This document shows, in pieces, positions 24,379 to 36,679 of a stretch of DNA of 64,000 nucleotides. Numbering within the stretch: the first letter of the stretch is position 1; the number at the start of each line of letters is the position of its first letter. The DNA is taken from assembly GCA_021442155.1 (NCBI GenBank), contig CM038215.1, positions 209,182,982 through 209,246,981 on the forward strand. The letters are read 5' to 3'. The notes under the pieces were generated by a model. It saw only the letters and a program-made list of their open reading frames with translations. It made no database searches and was not told where the DNA came from. This stretch comes from Cymbidium sinense. Lineage: Eukaryota > Streptophyta > Magnoliopsida > Asparagales > Orchidaceae. A program made the position numbers and the translations under genes.

Positions 24379-25801
24379 TCTATTCACTTCTTGGTATTCT
24401 AAGTTTTCAGGCTGGGTTGTGATAATCATGCATCAACTCTCCACCTCTTCAACAACATCACCTCATAGAAGTTATTGATGATGCTAGAAAATTTTCAAAA
24501 TGTAAATGTAATAAACAAAACTGATTGCAAAGCGAGGAAAGCAAATGTATAAATGCAATAATACTAAAGGAAGAAAATATGTAACAAACAAAAGTACTAA
24601 GATGTAAGATAACCACACCAAAATTATCTACTAGAAAATGAAATTTAAATTTCCACCAAAACCTACGAATAGGGTTGAATCCCACCCAAGGACCAACAAA
24701 AGCACCCACACAGCTCTCTTAACACTTGAAAATAAAAGATTTAAAAAAAGAAAATTTGAAAACCAATGAAATGCCACCAAGGGACAAAATTTAAAAAAAA
24801 GGAAAAAGGTCAAGAAAATAAGATGCAAGAAAAGACAATCTCTCCAAAGATGTTCAATAAAGAGAAGAGTCACCAAATTCATCTCACATGCAACAATGCA
24901 GTCAGGACTGTTTGTTCTTACACAGAATTAAGAGATAAATTCTAAATGTTTTTTAGTGGAACACAAATGCCTCAATAAGTACAATACTATCAAGCCTTAC
25001 ATATCACATTGCTAACAAAAAAAAGTAATCTAATATCAACTTAATAAATCATTTCATTCTACACAAGGACATTTCTAGAAGTGCAAAACATATTATTTGA
25101 AGAGAGAAGAAGAGGAGCCAACCACATGTGAAGGCACTGAGGATTTTATTTTTTTCTTTTCATCTTCCATAGCTTAAGCATGATTCATATGAAATATCAC
25201 TTAATGCATGATTCATTTGAAATGTCCCTTCATATTCATCTTCTTGAATGATCTTTCATATTCTTGACTTTCTATATGGTTCATGAATTGAAAATGATGT
25301 TTCAATTTCTTCACACATTTAAGGGGCCAAAATTAGAAGCCATCATGGATAAGCTACTTCAGGCTCACTTATATCATCATCATGGGGACACTACTTCAAA
25401 TCCACCTCAAATCTTAAACTATACTCTTTCTTATCATGAAAATACATGATCTCCATATATAAAGTACAACTCGTTGAAGTATATTAGAATAATATGTATT
25501 TTCTTGCATCACAAAGAACTTCCTTCAAAGTGGCTAACATGTTTGCAAATACACCAGAGACATGGTATAAACTAAAAAAAAAACATTAGTATTTTTCTCT
25601 AAGAATTTTCCATTAAAATCAGAAAGAGTATGATGAATCCAAAAGACTCCAATCATAGAAGAGCAGCAAAAGGCATTAAAAAGGACTCAATATAAGAAAG
25701 AGACTACATGTTAGAACCAATTCGAATTTCAAAGAACTCAGATATATTTTACCAGAAGTTTATTGACATTACTAAGTAAAAATATTCTTTGCAGAACTAA
25801 C
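24379..25801. other. Intron DNA next to the HAT exon
   Basis: AT-rich, purine-rich on the plus strand at 24700-24860. The hydrophobic minus-strand frames at 24458-24882 come from A-rich sequence and match nothing. No transposon ends seen; it may be ancestral intron. Confidence 0.4.
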
Positions 25802-25978
25802 CTGCTGAAAATATAAATTTCTTATTTCTTCAGCCCGTACAGCATTTCCTTGCTCCTCCTCTAATGCAGCCCAGGTCATCCAAGTTACATAACTCTGAGA
25901 GTTTATATTAAGTGAAGATCTAAACAACCTTCTTGCTGCTGATAAATTTCCGGCCCTCTGTTCTAAAACACCCCAAGC
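25802..25978 (-). CDS. HCF107: Internal exon of HCF107-like protein (last HAT/TPR-like repeats)
   Basis: The 177 bp exon has 59 codons and phase 0 at both ends. The acceptor is AACTTTCAG (AG at 25980-25979) and the donor CAG|GTTAGT. It encodes AWGVLEQRAGNLSAARRLFR, then the SSLNINSQSYVTW segment, MTWAALEEEQGNAVRAEEIR and NLYFQQ. This is nearly two HAT (half-a-TPR) units with the signature spacing of W, E, G, A-R and a basic helix end. HAT arrays form an RNA-binding superhelix; in HCF107 they bind psbH 5' RNA and block exonucleases. The sequence is very close to my memory of plant HCF107 over its whole length. It joins AARCLQ of the upstream exon and RMEVVDD of the downstream exon without a break. 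Confidence 0.95.
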
Positions 25979-25980
25979 CT

Positions 25981-26515
25981 GAAAGTTTTCAAGGAAAGGA
26001 AGACCAAAATATTACAAATAATATCTCATGGTAACATCTGTTTTAAGACATTGAATATACAAACAATATCCCCACGTGGAGACACAAAAAAGGTGCCGTA
26101 AAGTATGGTAATACTTAAAAAAAAAAAAAAAAGACAATCTCATAAGCAGAATGAGATGAAAGCCCAAACTATTGACGTAAAGAAAACTCTTTAGATAACT
26201 GTCTGCTTAAATTGATAGCACGGTACTTAACAAAAACTAATCAATGATGTGTCAAATCTTCACAAGCTCAAATCTACAATTTCAACAATCGATGTGCCAA
26301 AACAGAAACATCAGAATACACTAATGAATAAAAACAGATAATGGCATCCACTATCAGTATACACTAATCACTGATGAAGTAAAACTTTTGATGTGAAGCA
26401 CAGATACCAACTTGACCTAAAAGGATATAAAAAGAGAGTAATCCATGCATTGCTTGTACTGGGTCAACTTAAGTTCGGAGCCTCCGAATAAGTTTCTTTT
26501 GGTCAGCCTTACTTT
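25981..26515. other. Intron DNA, nothing recognisable
   Basis: AT-rich, with an A15 run near 26118. No coding frame. Confidence 0.4.
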
Positions 26516-26518
26516 TTA

Positions 26519-26778
26519 GGCCTGATTTAGGATGGCGGTGATTGTACAGTGCAAGTGTCGTTTGGGGCACTACATTCTAGATATGTTCTAGGTGTATTTT
26601 GAGGAGTCTACGGTGGAAAAACAGCGTTATTTAACTTGATTTGACTACCTGTAGTGGCAGTCAGAAAACTACGATTTGATTTTTGTAAAATAAAAATAAA
26701 TGTATACCCACCACAACTTCTTCTACAACACCTCTACTACTAGTTTTTCATACAGCTTTAGCCGTCCTAAACAAACTT
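26519..26778. mobile_element. Tourist/Harbinger-like MITE, about 260 bp
   Basis: The left end GGCCTGATTTAGGATGGC faces the right end GCCGTCCTAAACAAACTT as imperfect inverted repeats (core TTTAGGAYGGC). TTA flanks both sides (26516-26518 and 26779-26781), the target duplication of PIF/Harbinger elements. No coding capacity. Terminal match is only partial, so the family is tentative. Confidence 0.5.
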
Positions 26779-26790
26779 TTAGTCTATATT

Positions 26791-27896
26791 TGTTACACCC
26801 CAAATGATCCCCACTTTCCCAAAGTCAGCCAAGTAGGACGACTTAGTCATATGTAGCTTCCACCAACTCATCTCATCATGTACGGATTTAGAACAAATAG
26901 GTAAAAATCAAATCTCACCAAATCATCATGAATAAATTCTACATTCCGAATTCTTCTACTAATCATTTCAAATTTAAATCACATATCTAGATGCACGTGA
27001 CATCAAATATCAACATAAATATAGAGCAACTAAAGATATCAAAATCTAAATTATACGTACCAAAAAGTATTTATAATCTCTCAAAAATGTACACTAAAAC
27101 TATACAAATCAAAAGTCTTGTCTAGTCACGATCCTCCTTATCCTTGCTTGAAAGTAAACGTGTAATATCATAAGCTAATAGCTCAGTGAAACAAATAGTG
27201 CTAAAATCAATCCAATATACGACAAAAAAAAACGTGCAGGTAAAGTTGAACTATAAGTAAAGGCATGCTTGCATGTATAAGAACTGAATATTAGTAAATG
27301 CATTCTAATAAATATAGAAACTGAATGATAGTCGATAAGGTTGTGAAATGCAACCAGTAAACAATTAAGATAACTATGCATGTAGACAATTGATTTCTTT
27401 AAGTTTTATTCGGTTATAAATCAAACTATTTTATTAGAAATATTATTTATATTTGTACATATTTGATTCATATAAAATATGAGAGTCATCATCCGATCCG
27501 TTGACCAAAACTACTGATAAGGTTAGTCATGCCAACATCACATATAAATAGTCCCCTTGACACCAATTGGTATAATTTAACTTGAATGACAAGAGTCGAG
27601 AATTTTAAGATTCCCTATCAAAGGTTCATCTCATCAGAACTTTTGCTAATTTACACAGGTTTATAAAATAATCCACCTATATAATTTCATGATATTTTCC
27701 TGCGTATCATATACATTACTTTTCATTTGACTTTAAGAAATATTTATATTGAATCATTTGTCAATATGCATAACTTTATAATATGATATCAATGAATCTA
27801 ACTAGATTAAAATCATACTAAATCAACAAAGCATGGGTTTTATGTTGTGTAAGTAGTCAATCTTGGCTAAACATGATATGATAGAAATATTTGTAT

Positions 27897-27971
<75 letters not shown>

Positions 27972-28150
27972 CATCCACAATAAATAATTAAAATAGTGCA
28001 ACCAACAATTCTAGAAATCTGAATTTAAATTAGCAATTATAAGTCTCACATCGGTGTTTGGGATAGTGTCGTGATGTGTTCGATACTTCCTTGAATACAT
28101 AGCCTATCATTGAATTTTCTTTCAATTTAATAAAATACTTAATATAAATA
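26791..28150 (-). repeat. LTR-like sequence, family C, minus orientation
   Basis: Begins TGTTACACCCCAAATGATCC, read as the reverse complement of an LTR 3' end, right after the MITE. Its first ~600 bases recur inverted at 22740-23270. It includes ATAAGCTAATAGCTCAGTGAAAC (27170) and ATCATCCGATCCGTTGACC (about 27488). The right limit is uncertain, and a long (TA)n tract lies inside. No internal gypsy region adjoins, so it may be a solo LTR. Confidence 0.55.
27901..27970. repeat. (TA)n microsatellite
   Basis: About 35 uninterrupted TA dinucleotides inside the family C LTR-like sequence. Confidence 0.95.
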
Positions 28151-28619
28151 TAAGTTTGCACATCACAACTTGCTAATGTCTTAGCTGGATATTCCTCATA
28201 CAATTATTCCTACTATACCACCACACTTTTTTAAAGCTTCCAACTTCCTACTATGCCTCCTGGGTTCATATACATTACGATTCCTACAGTCAGAAAAGAA
28301 AAACCCACAAGTAGGTTTCATTTTTCCAATTACTTTTTATAGGGAATGGAAAGTAATATTAATGCTTAATTAGTAATTATTTAACTAGATTAATGGATTA
28401 TTACCACTCTTTTAAATGACGGCCATCCAATGCTCCACTATCTTCAATCAGCGAATGCATGCTAGTTTAGGTGGAAAGGCGGACTAATTGCTACAATGCA
28501 AAACGAAACCTGTACAAACAGATTATGTAATTAATAATTGAATATTAGTTAATTAATTATCAATTTTAAATTCTTTTACTGATAAAATTAATAATTAGAA
28601 ACATATTATATATACATAT
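28151..28619. other. Intron DNA before the gypsy element
   Basis: No coding frame. May include the outer end of the family C LTR. Confidence 0.35.
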
Positions 28620-30319
28620 TGTCACGACCCGACCCGAGAGCTTGGAATACCAAGCGAAGCACGGATGGATAAAATAAAATATTTCTTAACATTTCCAATC
28701 ATAAATAAAATCTCCAATCTCCAATCATAAAAGTACTACAAACCACAAATAATTATATCATTCATACATAAATATTCTAACAAAGTTCGGAGAAAACACA
28801 CTTTAAACATAACTCAACAATAAAATTACCTATCTCCTCAAGTCCTTCTACGGCAGAAATACGACTTTCCTCTTCTATCACCATTTAATTAAGAGGATTA
28901 CACAAAAAAGATTAAGAACTAATAAATGAATATAATTCAATGAATTATGTTATTACACTATAAGATAAGAAGAAAGAACTACAAGATGCGCTTTTGTTTT
29001 CACACGCATATAAAAAGAATGCTCAAACAATCAAACCTAGGAGGTAGATACATAAACATTTATCAAGAAGATACGTATGGTGATACATAACATTTATCAT
29101 ATAAACTTTACTTTTTACTTTTATCATCCTTCCAAGAGTCACACAAAATACTCATTCAAAGAAAAAGATATCTATTATCATCATATTTGCCAATTTCATT
29201 ACTTTTGAATTATTTGCCAATTTCATCCATTTTAATCATTTTCAGTAAAGTATCAAGGCCCCAAATAAAGAACTATAACTCCGCTTCAACATACACATTC
29301 ATAAATACAATTATACCACTACGCACATTAATTCACGACAGAATCAAATGAACTTTATAAAATGATAACGCTAATGATATAAAGATTCAAGTATTATCCA
29401 ACACGAAGAACAAGAAAGTACATCACAATTTAAGAAAACAAGAAAAAATCATCACAACTCATGCAAAAAAAGTCATAATCATATTTAACACGCGCTTTCA
29501 TTATAAGAAATTAAGATATTTTACCATAAATGTAAGAACATAATTACCCACTTTAATTCATAGCTTCCTCAACCTCTTTTCCTTTAACGCTTTTTCCTTA
29601 ATTGAAATTCCATAACATAAGAATATTAAGGATATATAAATTAATTGATTAACATACCCCTTAAATGATTCTAATCTAATTAACGATAATATAAATACCT
29701 TTCCTTCATAATATAAAATGCATTTTATAGGTTCTCCTAAATTTTGTACTATTTTTTTTTTTTCTTAAAATGATTTTCTTAAATGATTTTAAATTAATAC
29801 TTTAACTTGCATCTAATTTATATTATTTATACCTAAATTAATTTATTTAAATCGATAAACCCTAAGTTACAATTATAAACCCTAATTTAAACTTAAATAA
29901 CATTAAAATCATATTTCCATTAAACATATAATTATATAAATTAATTATTTACTTACCTCTTTCTTATTTCCTCTCGTCTATAATGCGACTTTTCCCCCCA
30001 CGTTTGGCTTCTTCACGATGCACACACGCTTCTTCCTTTTCTTCCTCTAGACAGACTCAGACATACGCGCTTCCTCCTTCCTCTACGACGACACGTGAAG
30101 ATTCCTGGCAGTTTTCCTTCTTTTCTTTTCCTCGACGACGACGCGAGACTTTCCTTCTTCTCCTTCCTACGACACACGCAGTTAACGACACTTTCCTTCT
30201 TTTTTTCCTTTTCCTCGTGTTTTGAAGTTTCTGCAAATCGAATCGAATTTTTTTTTTTTTTTTTCATTAAATAGGTGCATTCTTTTTATTATTATTATTA
30301 TTATTATTTTTTTCTGATA
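28620..30319 (-). repeat. 3' LTR of the family A gypsy element
   Basis: Starts TGTCACGACCCGACCCGAGAG (reverse complement of the LTR end GTCGTGACA seen at 20068). It aligns with 39530-41551: CTCCAATCATA...GCTACTACAA-type blocks, ATTACACTATAAGA, a GC-richer block (29983-30230) and a T-run. On the minus strand it starts near 30319, after a GAGCGAAATTTTATAAAGGAGAG pol end and polypurine tract. A (TTA)n run lies at 30289-30309. Confidence 0.75.
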
Positions 30320-30479
30320 ATCTCTCCTTTATAAAATTTCGCTCAAATTAAATGACATTAATAAATAAACATACCTTTAATTAAATAATTGAGAATAAAG
30401 TCTCAGATTGATTCCTTCTCCCATGTAGCTGACTGATCCATGTTTTCCATAAGACATAAAATGGAATTTCATCCTGAGA

Positions 30480-30810
30480 TGTCACACCCGATGACCCGAC
30501 CTTCTTCTAGTATGTGTAATGTATTGACGACTGACGGACAGATTACCAACACGCTCCAACTCATTATCGCTGAAAGAAATAAATTGCATCATCATCACAA
30601 ATTTACAATTCATATACTAATTATATCACAATTACCAAGATGAAATCTTAAGCCAGAATAAATACTGAACTAAAAGACATCAAGATAAAATTTCAGAGTA
30701 CAAGCCTTTAATCTTCCCAAAACTATACACCCCAAACTGTATAAATCAATAAAACGCGCTTTCTACCCACCTCGCCTTTTTTCTCAAATTATCAACAAGA
30801 AGATCATAAA
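30480..30810 (-). repeat. Truncated left LTR of the nested gypsy element
   Basis: TGTCACACCCGATGACCCG onward aligns with 33605-33960, sharing CCAACACGCTCCAACTC, ATAATTCATATACTAATTA-like and TTTAATCTTCCCAAAACTAT. Similarity stops near 30810, where pol-derived sequence takes over. Confidence 0.75.
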
Positions 30811-30819
30811 GTTTACAGA

Positions 30820-32250
30820 GAGCCTCTAATTCTCGATTAACTCGACTTGAGTAATAATCCAACCGACATTTCACGATCACTTAATGCATCACCACCATAT
30901 TACTTTTGCTCTGACAATTGAATATCTAAATCATAATCTTTAATAAACTGCCATCTTCTTTTTTTAGATTCAATTTTCAGAAAGATATATTTAAGACAAT
31001 GATCAAGTAAAATTTCAGATTTCACTACAAAGAATGTTCCAAATTTTAAGAGTAAAATCACAATGCTAACTCTAGATCACGAGATACTTTAGGAGTTTTT
31101 TTAATTGTCTCTCAAGATAAGAATTACTTTTCTATTTTGCATTAAAACACAACCCAAACTTTTAAAGATGCATCACTAAATATTTGAATCCTCATAATTT
31201 TAAAACCTGACAAATCAAATGCTTTTTCAATTCTCAAAACTCGCCACATTTTATGTCCATTGAATGATATATACTTTCAATAAATTGAGATGCATCAATA
31301 TGAAAAATCTCGACAAACTTCCGTAATAAAAGTTCCGTAAAACCGCAACTTAATATTCTTTACTAACAATAAAATTGCTTTTACTTGCGATCAAAAAACT
31401 CTTAACCGATAATGACCTAAATGCGACGCTTACGATCCAAAATTCACATTTTTTGCAATATAATTGATTTTGTCTTAACTCTAAAACAATGCTAAAGACC
31501 AGACGTCTTCGCCGCTTTAATAAATCGTATCATCAATAAAGATGATAACAAACCGTCCACCGCCAAAACACGATTCATTAAGCATAAAAGATCGTGAGCA
31601 TTAGTTAAACCAAACATAATAACAAGAAATTCATAATATCCATACTTCCAAAAGCGCTTTTAAAAATATCAAGATCTTTAATTCTAACTCATGATATCCA
31701 TCTTCTTCCTAAAATATAGCCCCTCCAACCGATCAAATAAATCATCAATTCTGTAGGGGATACTTGTTCGATCACTTTATTTAATCTAATCAATACACAA
31801 CGCAGATGTAATCCTTTTCTTAACAATAATATTGCACTCCAAGTGAATAAATCCTTTGTCATAATTTTCAGAATCGACACTTCACTGCAATTCTGAGCCA
31901 TCCGTAAGTGAGATTTATATGAAGTTGTACTGTACATCAATCTCAAACTCCACTTCGTGTGCAACCTGTAATTCCTCAAAATACATCAAAATTTCAAACA
32001 ACAATATTTTTTCTCAAACACCTCCTTATTCAACACATCTAATTTTAAATATAATTTACCGCTTCTTAAATATTTACTCAACTTCAAGACTAATCAAAGA
32101 AGGCATTCTTATCACAAGAAAAATGATTTTTCATGTGCATGTGCAAAATTTACTCTCCTCTTCCAAAGATTCAATTGTTGCAAAATATTTGATCAACCAA
32201 TCCATACCTAAGATAACGTCAAAATGTCGATTAGTAAGATAATTAGTTCA
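30820..32250 (-). pseudogene. Gypsy pol remnant of the nested element: RT and RNase H
   Basis: From the 5' side (right): FDVILGMDWLIKYFATIE, the protease-RT linker hallmark (about 32220-32165). Next are RT fingers with a frameshift (LNKV.., DDLF near 31740-31830) and the catalytic FIDD (VIIFIDDT, about 31530-31550). RNase H ends with RRWQFIKDYDLDIQ (about 30920-30960) and an ALSDRE block near 30880. The Asp pair of RT is intact, but stops and frame changes are frequent. It is close in sequence to the fragment at 47040-47420. Confidence 0.8.
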
Positions 32251-33604
32251 GAAATTGTTTATTAATGCCAACAACACATTTCTTATCAGATTCAAACTAT
32301 CACTGGCATTACCACGCAATAAAGTAAATAAATAAGATCAACCAGAACCTTAAAAGAATCGAAATGAACAAAGGCCAATAAAAAAATCAACCCAAATGAT
32401 TCAAATTTTAAGATACGACACCACTTCATTTGATTCCTTCGCTTTCATAGGATAAGAAAAACTCTTTACGGAGGTTTTTTTTCAAGTTTCTCTTTTCGAA
32501 TTGAAGGTTTTCCCAAAAAATCATTACTTGGCTTCCAAAAACTTTCTTTATGACCCCTCTCGATAATTGTATGAATATCCTCACCCATTTGCGATGCCCA
32601 ATCTAACTACATCTGAACATTTCATCATTGACCAAAATATCGCTTCCACACTTATCACAATCTTTCTCCAATTTTGTTTCTGTCTCTTTCATCAAACTTC
32701 TATAAATCTGCCTTCTTCAAAGCTTTTACATTTGTTCGCTCAGAATCCCACCAAAAAATTAACTCATTTTCAATTCTCCTAAATTTCTTTCAACTAACAT
32801 CGAACTCACGATATCAAATGAGTATGCCAATTATCCTCTCACAAAATCTATGACATTTCTCTTCGCAATCGATATAATGGAAAGATATCTAGAAACAGGT
32901 AACCGCTTCATATCATTATATTGATCTTGAGGAAAAATTTGTCTTGTAAAGAAAAGTCAATGGAGGAATAAACCAATCTAATATTTGAAAACTCATCCCA
33001 TTTGATCCGAGTAATAGATATCATTTCAAATCTTTCCCTATTGAGCTGCCACCACCTTTTTCCCCACTTCTAATACAAAATACAAGACTACTCTTTCTGC
33101 TTTTGAAATCATCCCATCCAAAATTTTTCCAATTTTAAGCCATCTTCCGCCACTATGATCATGCTCCTCAATGCTATGGTCAACGCCAAATATCCTCAAA
33201 TGTTGATCCACTCAACCAAACTCGATTCCATACCGCAGATTTTTCCGCTTTTATCAACAACTGAAATCAATCAACTACCCTCAGTAATCCATCATCTACC
33301 TTCACCACTGCTTCAGTTGTATTTCACTCTGAATTATCCAAAGATAGTTCAGATAATTGTATATCACCATCTAACCTTTCTGCATTTCTTCGCAAATTAA
33401 TTGTAATTATAAAAAATTATTTATATGATACATATTTATTAAATATCATACATGCATGAAATTAACATATTTATTCTAACGCAAAAAATTAATCGCTATA
33501 AATTTATATATCATCAATTCAACACTTATTCTAAATCCAAATCGCTCATTACTATGCTCATCAATCTTTTGCCCATTCTCAACCTTATTGCTCGATACAC
33601 TTTT
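32251..33604 (-). pseudogene. Gypsy gag/protease remnant of the nested element
   Basis: Lies between the RT linker and the 5' LTR, where gag must be. Frames are too broken to read domains with confidence. Cys/His codons near 32580-32720 could be the zinc knuckle. The plus-strand frames here (e.g. 32567-32782, 33155-33400) are artefacts. Confidence 0.55.
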
Positions 33605-35341
33605 CGTCACACCCCGGATGATACCCTTCTTCTAAGGCCAATCGTTCATACAGATGACTGATGACACGATTCCACCAACACGCTCCAACTCGGCTATCAT
33701 AACGAAAGCAAAAAAATTTGATCTAATCAAATCATCACAAATATAATTCATATACTAATTAATTTATATCACAATTACCTAAGCAAAATCTTTAAGTTTA
33801 TAAATAAATTGAAGAACTAAAAACATCGAAGATAAAATTTCAGAATAAAAGTTCTTTAATCTTCCCAAAACTATACACCCAATATCAGCAAATCAATAAA
33901 ACGTCTAATTACTCGCCTTTTCCTCAAATTATCAATCCAGAAGATCAGAGCTTTTCATTACAAGAACGCTAAAGAAGCTCAATAATAATATAACAACAAT
34001 CGTGTATATATAAATTTCATAAGAAGAAAACCAGAACAATCAGTAAAATGTCAACAATATCAGACAGATCAGATCAATGTCATGTCAAAGCGAAAGAATA
34101 TTTAACGAAGTCATTTCGCCTATATCAAATCATTTTTCTAAACGCCATTTATAATCGATGGCTGACTTCATAACAAAGCGTCGTCATTCATTCTAGCGCA
34201 TAGAAGAACCATACTACTTACCTATAAATCTAACATATAGACATTAACAACTCCAACCTCAAATGTCAATACAAGATCTCACTACCATCTCGCCGAACTT
34301 TTTTATCTCAAGCAGATTTATAACATCCTTTCTATCACAATTTTTCACATTGCTTATCACATTATGTATTTACAATACGTTTTAACATTCTATATGCTCA
34401 ATAAAATCATATGCAAATAAAAAATGAACTAATTCATAATCATTATTAATGCATACAATATACAAGAATATCTAGATTTAACATACAATTTATAAAAAAA
34501 ATCATAAATAATAGCATAATGACTATGTAAAATAATTTAAAGAATTATGTCTCACCTTTACACCAAAAAATGTCGATTCCTCCTATACACAACCTTAATA
34601 ATAACTCTTCTAAATATTTCTAATACAAACTTATAAATGAAACTTATACTTAACACTAAGATTACCGCCTTAAACTACAATCTTACTAAATTGATTCTCA
34701 TATAATCTCAAAAAATACAGCACGACTTGGTAAAATATTAATCATTAAATTAACAAACTAAAATTAACAAAATGCTATCCTAAATCCTCATTTTAATCAG
34801 AACTCACCTAAACAAAACAAATTTCGAACTCCCAATCACGATTTCAACACCTCGAAGACGGCCGAAAAGAAAAGGAAAAAGAATTCAAGAACTCAAAAAT
34901 TTCCAGCTGACGCCAGAACAGAAATCCCTACGAGCCGACGGTTTCACCTGGATTTCCAACCCGAAGCTATGCGACTCCAGTGACGACGTAGGGCGGTCCA
35001 TAGGTCGACAGGTTTCCGCAACTCGAGACGACGTCACGCCATGGGAGGCGACTCCTCTCCGACTCGGGGCGAAGGCGCGGGTTCGTGAATCAGATCGGCC
35101 CGCTCTATGTCACGGACAATCCGTCGCCTGGCGTGGAAAGGAGGAGACGAACTCGATCAGCGGGAATGAACTGAGACCGCGACTATGAAGGGAAATGAAA
35201 TAAATGAACGGGTATAACCTTTCGATCGATCACGCCATCGCCGTCAATGCTTTAATCCAGCGCAGTTCTACAAGAATTGCTGATAATGACGCGTTAATTA
35301 ATAAACAAAATTAATTAGGAATAAACTAATTGGATATTACA
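33605..35341 (-). repeat. 5' LTR of the nested gypsy element (family B)
   Basis: Runs from GTCACACCCCGGATGA (33605) to GATATTACA (35341). On the minus strand it starts TGTAATATCCAATTAG. It matches the solo LTR at 52510-54363 along its first ~300 bases: TTATTCCTAATTAATTTTGT, GGATTAAAGC, CATTCCCGCTGATCG and TTCGTCTCCTCC. The GC-rich block at 34850-35270 is the U3/R part. Length is about 1.74 kb. Confidence 0.8.
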
Positions 35342-35344
35342 AGA

Positions 35345-36420
35345 TGCTTAACATCATAATCTATAATCCTTCTGGCTCTTCCATAAATATGAGATCCGGT
35401 TGAATATCAATAGGATAAGCAATAATTTTGTTGGCTTCATCAGTAATAACTTTCGTAGAAGAGAAATATAAAACACATTGTGCACTCCTCAGACGCGTGA
35501 TATGAAAGCCCTATAAGCCACTTTCAATTCTTTCCAAGATTTCATATGGACCAATATCGCTCAACTTTCCAACTTTGTCAAATCGCTTTTATACCTTTCA
35601 TGAGCTAACTTTAAGAAATACAAATTCTCTCACTTCAAACTCTCCGAATGTTTAGCATCATAATATTTCCTCTCTATCAACAAATTTTAATCTATCACGA
35701 TCAATATCTTTTCGGCTTCATCAACTACATCCGCACCAATGATTCTTCTTTCACCTCCACCCAACAAAACTTGTTCGATTTCCTTCCATACAATGCTTCA
35801 TGAGCCATATACTTGCTTGATTATTGTAGGCAAACTCAATCAAAGACAAATGAATTTTCCAATTTCCTCCAAAATCAATGATACAAAGTCTAAGAAAATC
35901 TTCAAGTGTTTGAATTATTCTTTTCGATTGGCCATCAATTTGAGGATAGAATGCAGTACTGAAAGTAAGCTTCATACCTAAAGCTTCATGAATTTTTCTC
36001 CAGAATCTAGATGTAAATCGACCATCCCGATCGGACACTATAGATTTTGGCACACCATGTAACTTCAATGATTTCATCAACATACTTTCAGTTTTTCAAC
36101 AAGATCGATTGTTGATAGTATAAAGCGCGATTTAGTCAACCTATCAATAATGACCCAAATAACATCGCAACCTCTTCTGGATCTAAGTAAGCCAACCACA
36201 AAATCCATAGCAATATCGTCCCCATTTCCACTCGTATCACAAGAAAAAGTCCACTGGCTTCGATTCCCTTAAATCATCCGACGATCGACATTTATAGATA
36301 AATTCGCATACACTTTTTTTCATTCCTAACCACCAAAATATTTCTTAAGATTCGATACATTTTACTACGCTGGATGAATTGTATAATTAGAATGAAGCTA
36401 TGCATTTATGTCTTTCCTCA
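35345..36420 (-). pseudogene. Gypsy integrase remnant of the outer element
   Basis: Catalytic core: EWKWG (36215), CDVIWVIIDRLTK-like (about 36120-36180), then an open 110-codon frame (36083-35751) with VPKSIVSDRDGRFTSRFW and FYPQIDGQSKRIIQTLEDFL. The core Asp of SDRD is present. The Glu of the D,D-35-E triad, normally in DGQSERT, is Lys here (DGQSKRI), so strand transfer should be lost. The C-terminal part (35345-35700) shows GPYEIL-like and SRVHNVF-like traces. Confidence 0.85.
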
Positions 36421-36679
36421 AATCTCCAACATCCTGAATGCAAACTCCATGATACTTCAATAATCCTCTTCATCGATTTCAAAATCTTCAGATACTACTT
36501 TTACCAAATCTAAAATTTTCGAAACCATCATCTAGAATCATCTCAGATATGTTTTCAAATTGATCAGATAAATATTGATTTAACAATAAAACATGATCAT
36601 CTCAGAATTTAATAATTAAATTTTCAATTTTTCTAAATCTTTAATCAACTCCTCCCGCTGAGATCAACCAATAGCACAT

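Larger units (their letters stand above)
11872..25801 (-). other. HCF107: HCF107-like intron, 13,930 bp
   Basis: The donor is GTTAGT (GT at 25801-25800) and the acceptor TGTGCAG (AG at 11873-11872), phase 0. It is filled with a 5'-truncated LINE, LTR fragments of two families, a decayed gypsy copy and a LINE 3' end, listed separately. Insertions are on both strands. Confidence 0.88.
30480..35341 (-). mobile_element. Second gypsy element (family B), nested, internally deleted
   Basis: It sits between the integrase end (right, 35345) and pol tail (left, 30479) of the family A element. Its 5' LTR is 35341-33605 and its left LTR is only the last ~330 bases (30480-30810). Gag, protease, RT and RNase H follow in order, but integrase, the polypurine tract and most of the left LTR are missing. 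This fits one deletion from inside the 3' LTR into pol after, or with, insertion. Flanking words are TGAGA and AGATG, not a clean duplication. Confidence 0.75.

Noticed and set aside
24458..24882. Hydrophobic minus-strand frames of 83 codons
   Set aside because: Derived from A-rich sequence (Phe/Leu-rich by composition), inside an intron, with no matching exon structure.
28040..28060. A snRNA-promoter-like upstream element (TCTCACATCGG)
   Set aside because: Close to the plant USE consensus, but no U-snRNA sequence follows at the required distance and it lies in LTR-like DNA.
29983..30267. Frames of 80 and 84 codons in a GC-richer block
   Set aside because: The block is the 5' part of a gypsy LTR, and the frames are Ser/Arg/Lys low-complexity.
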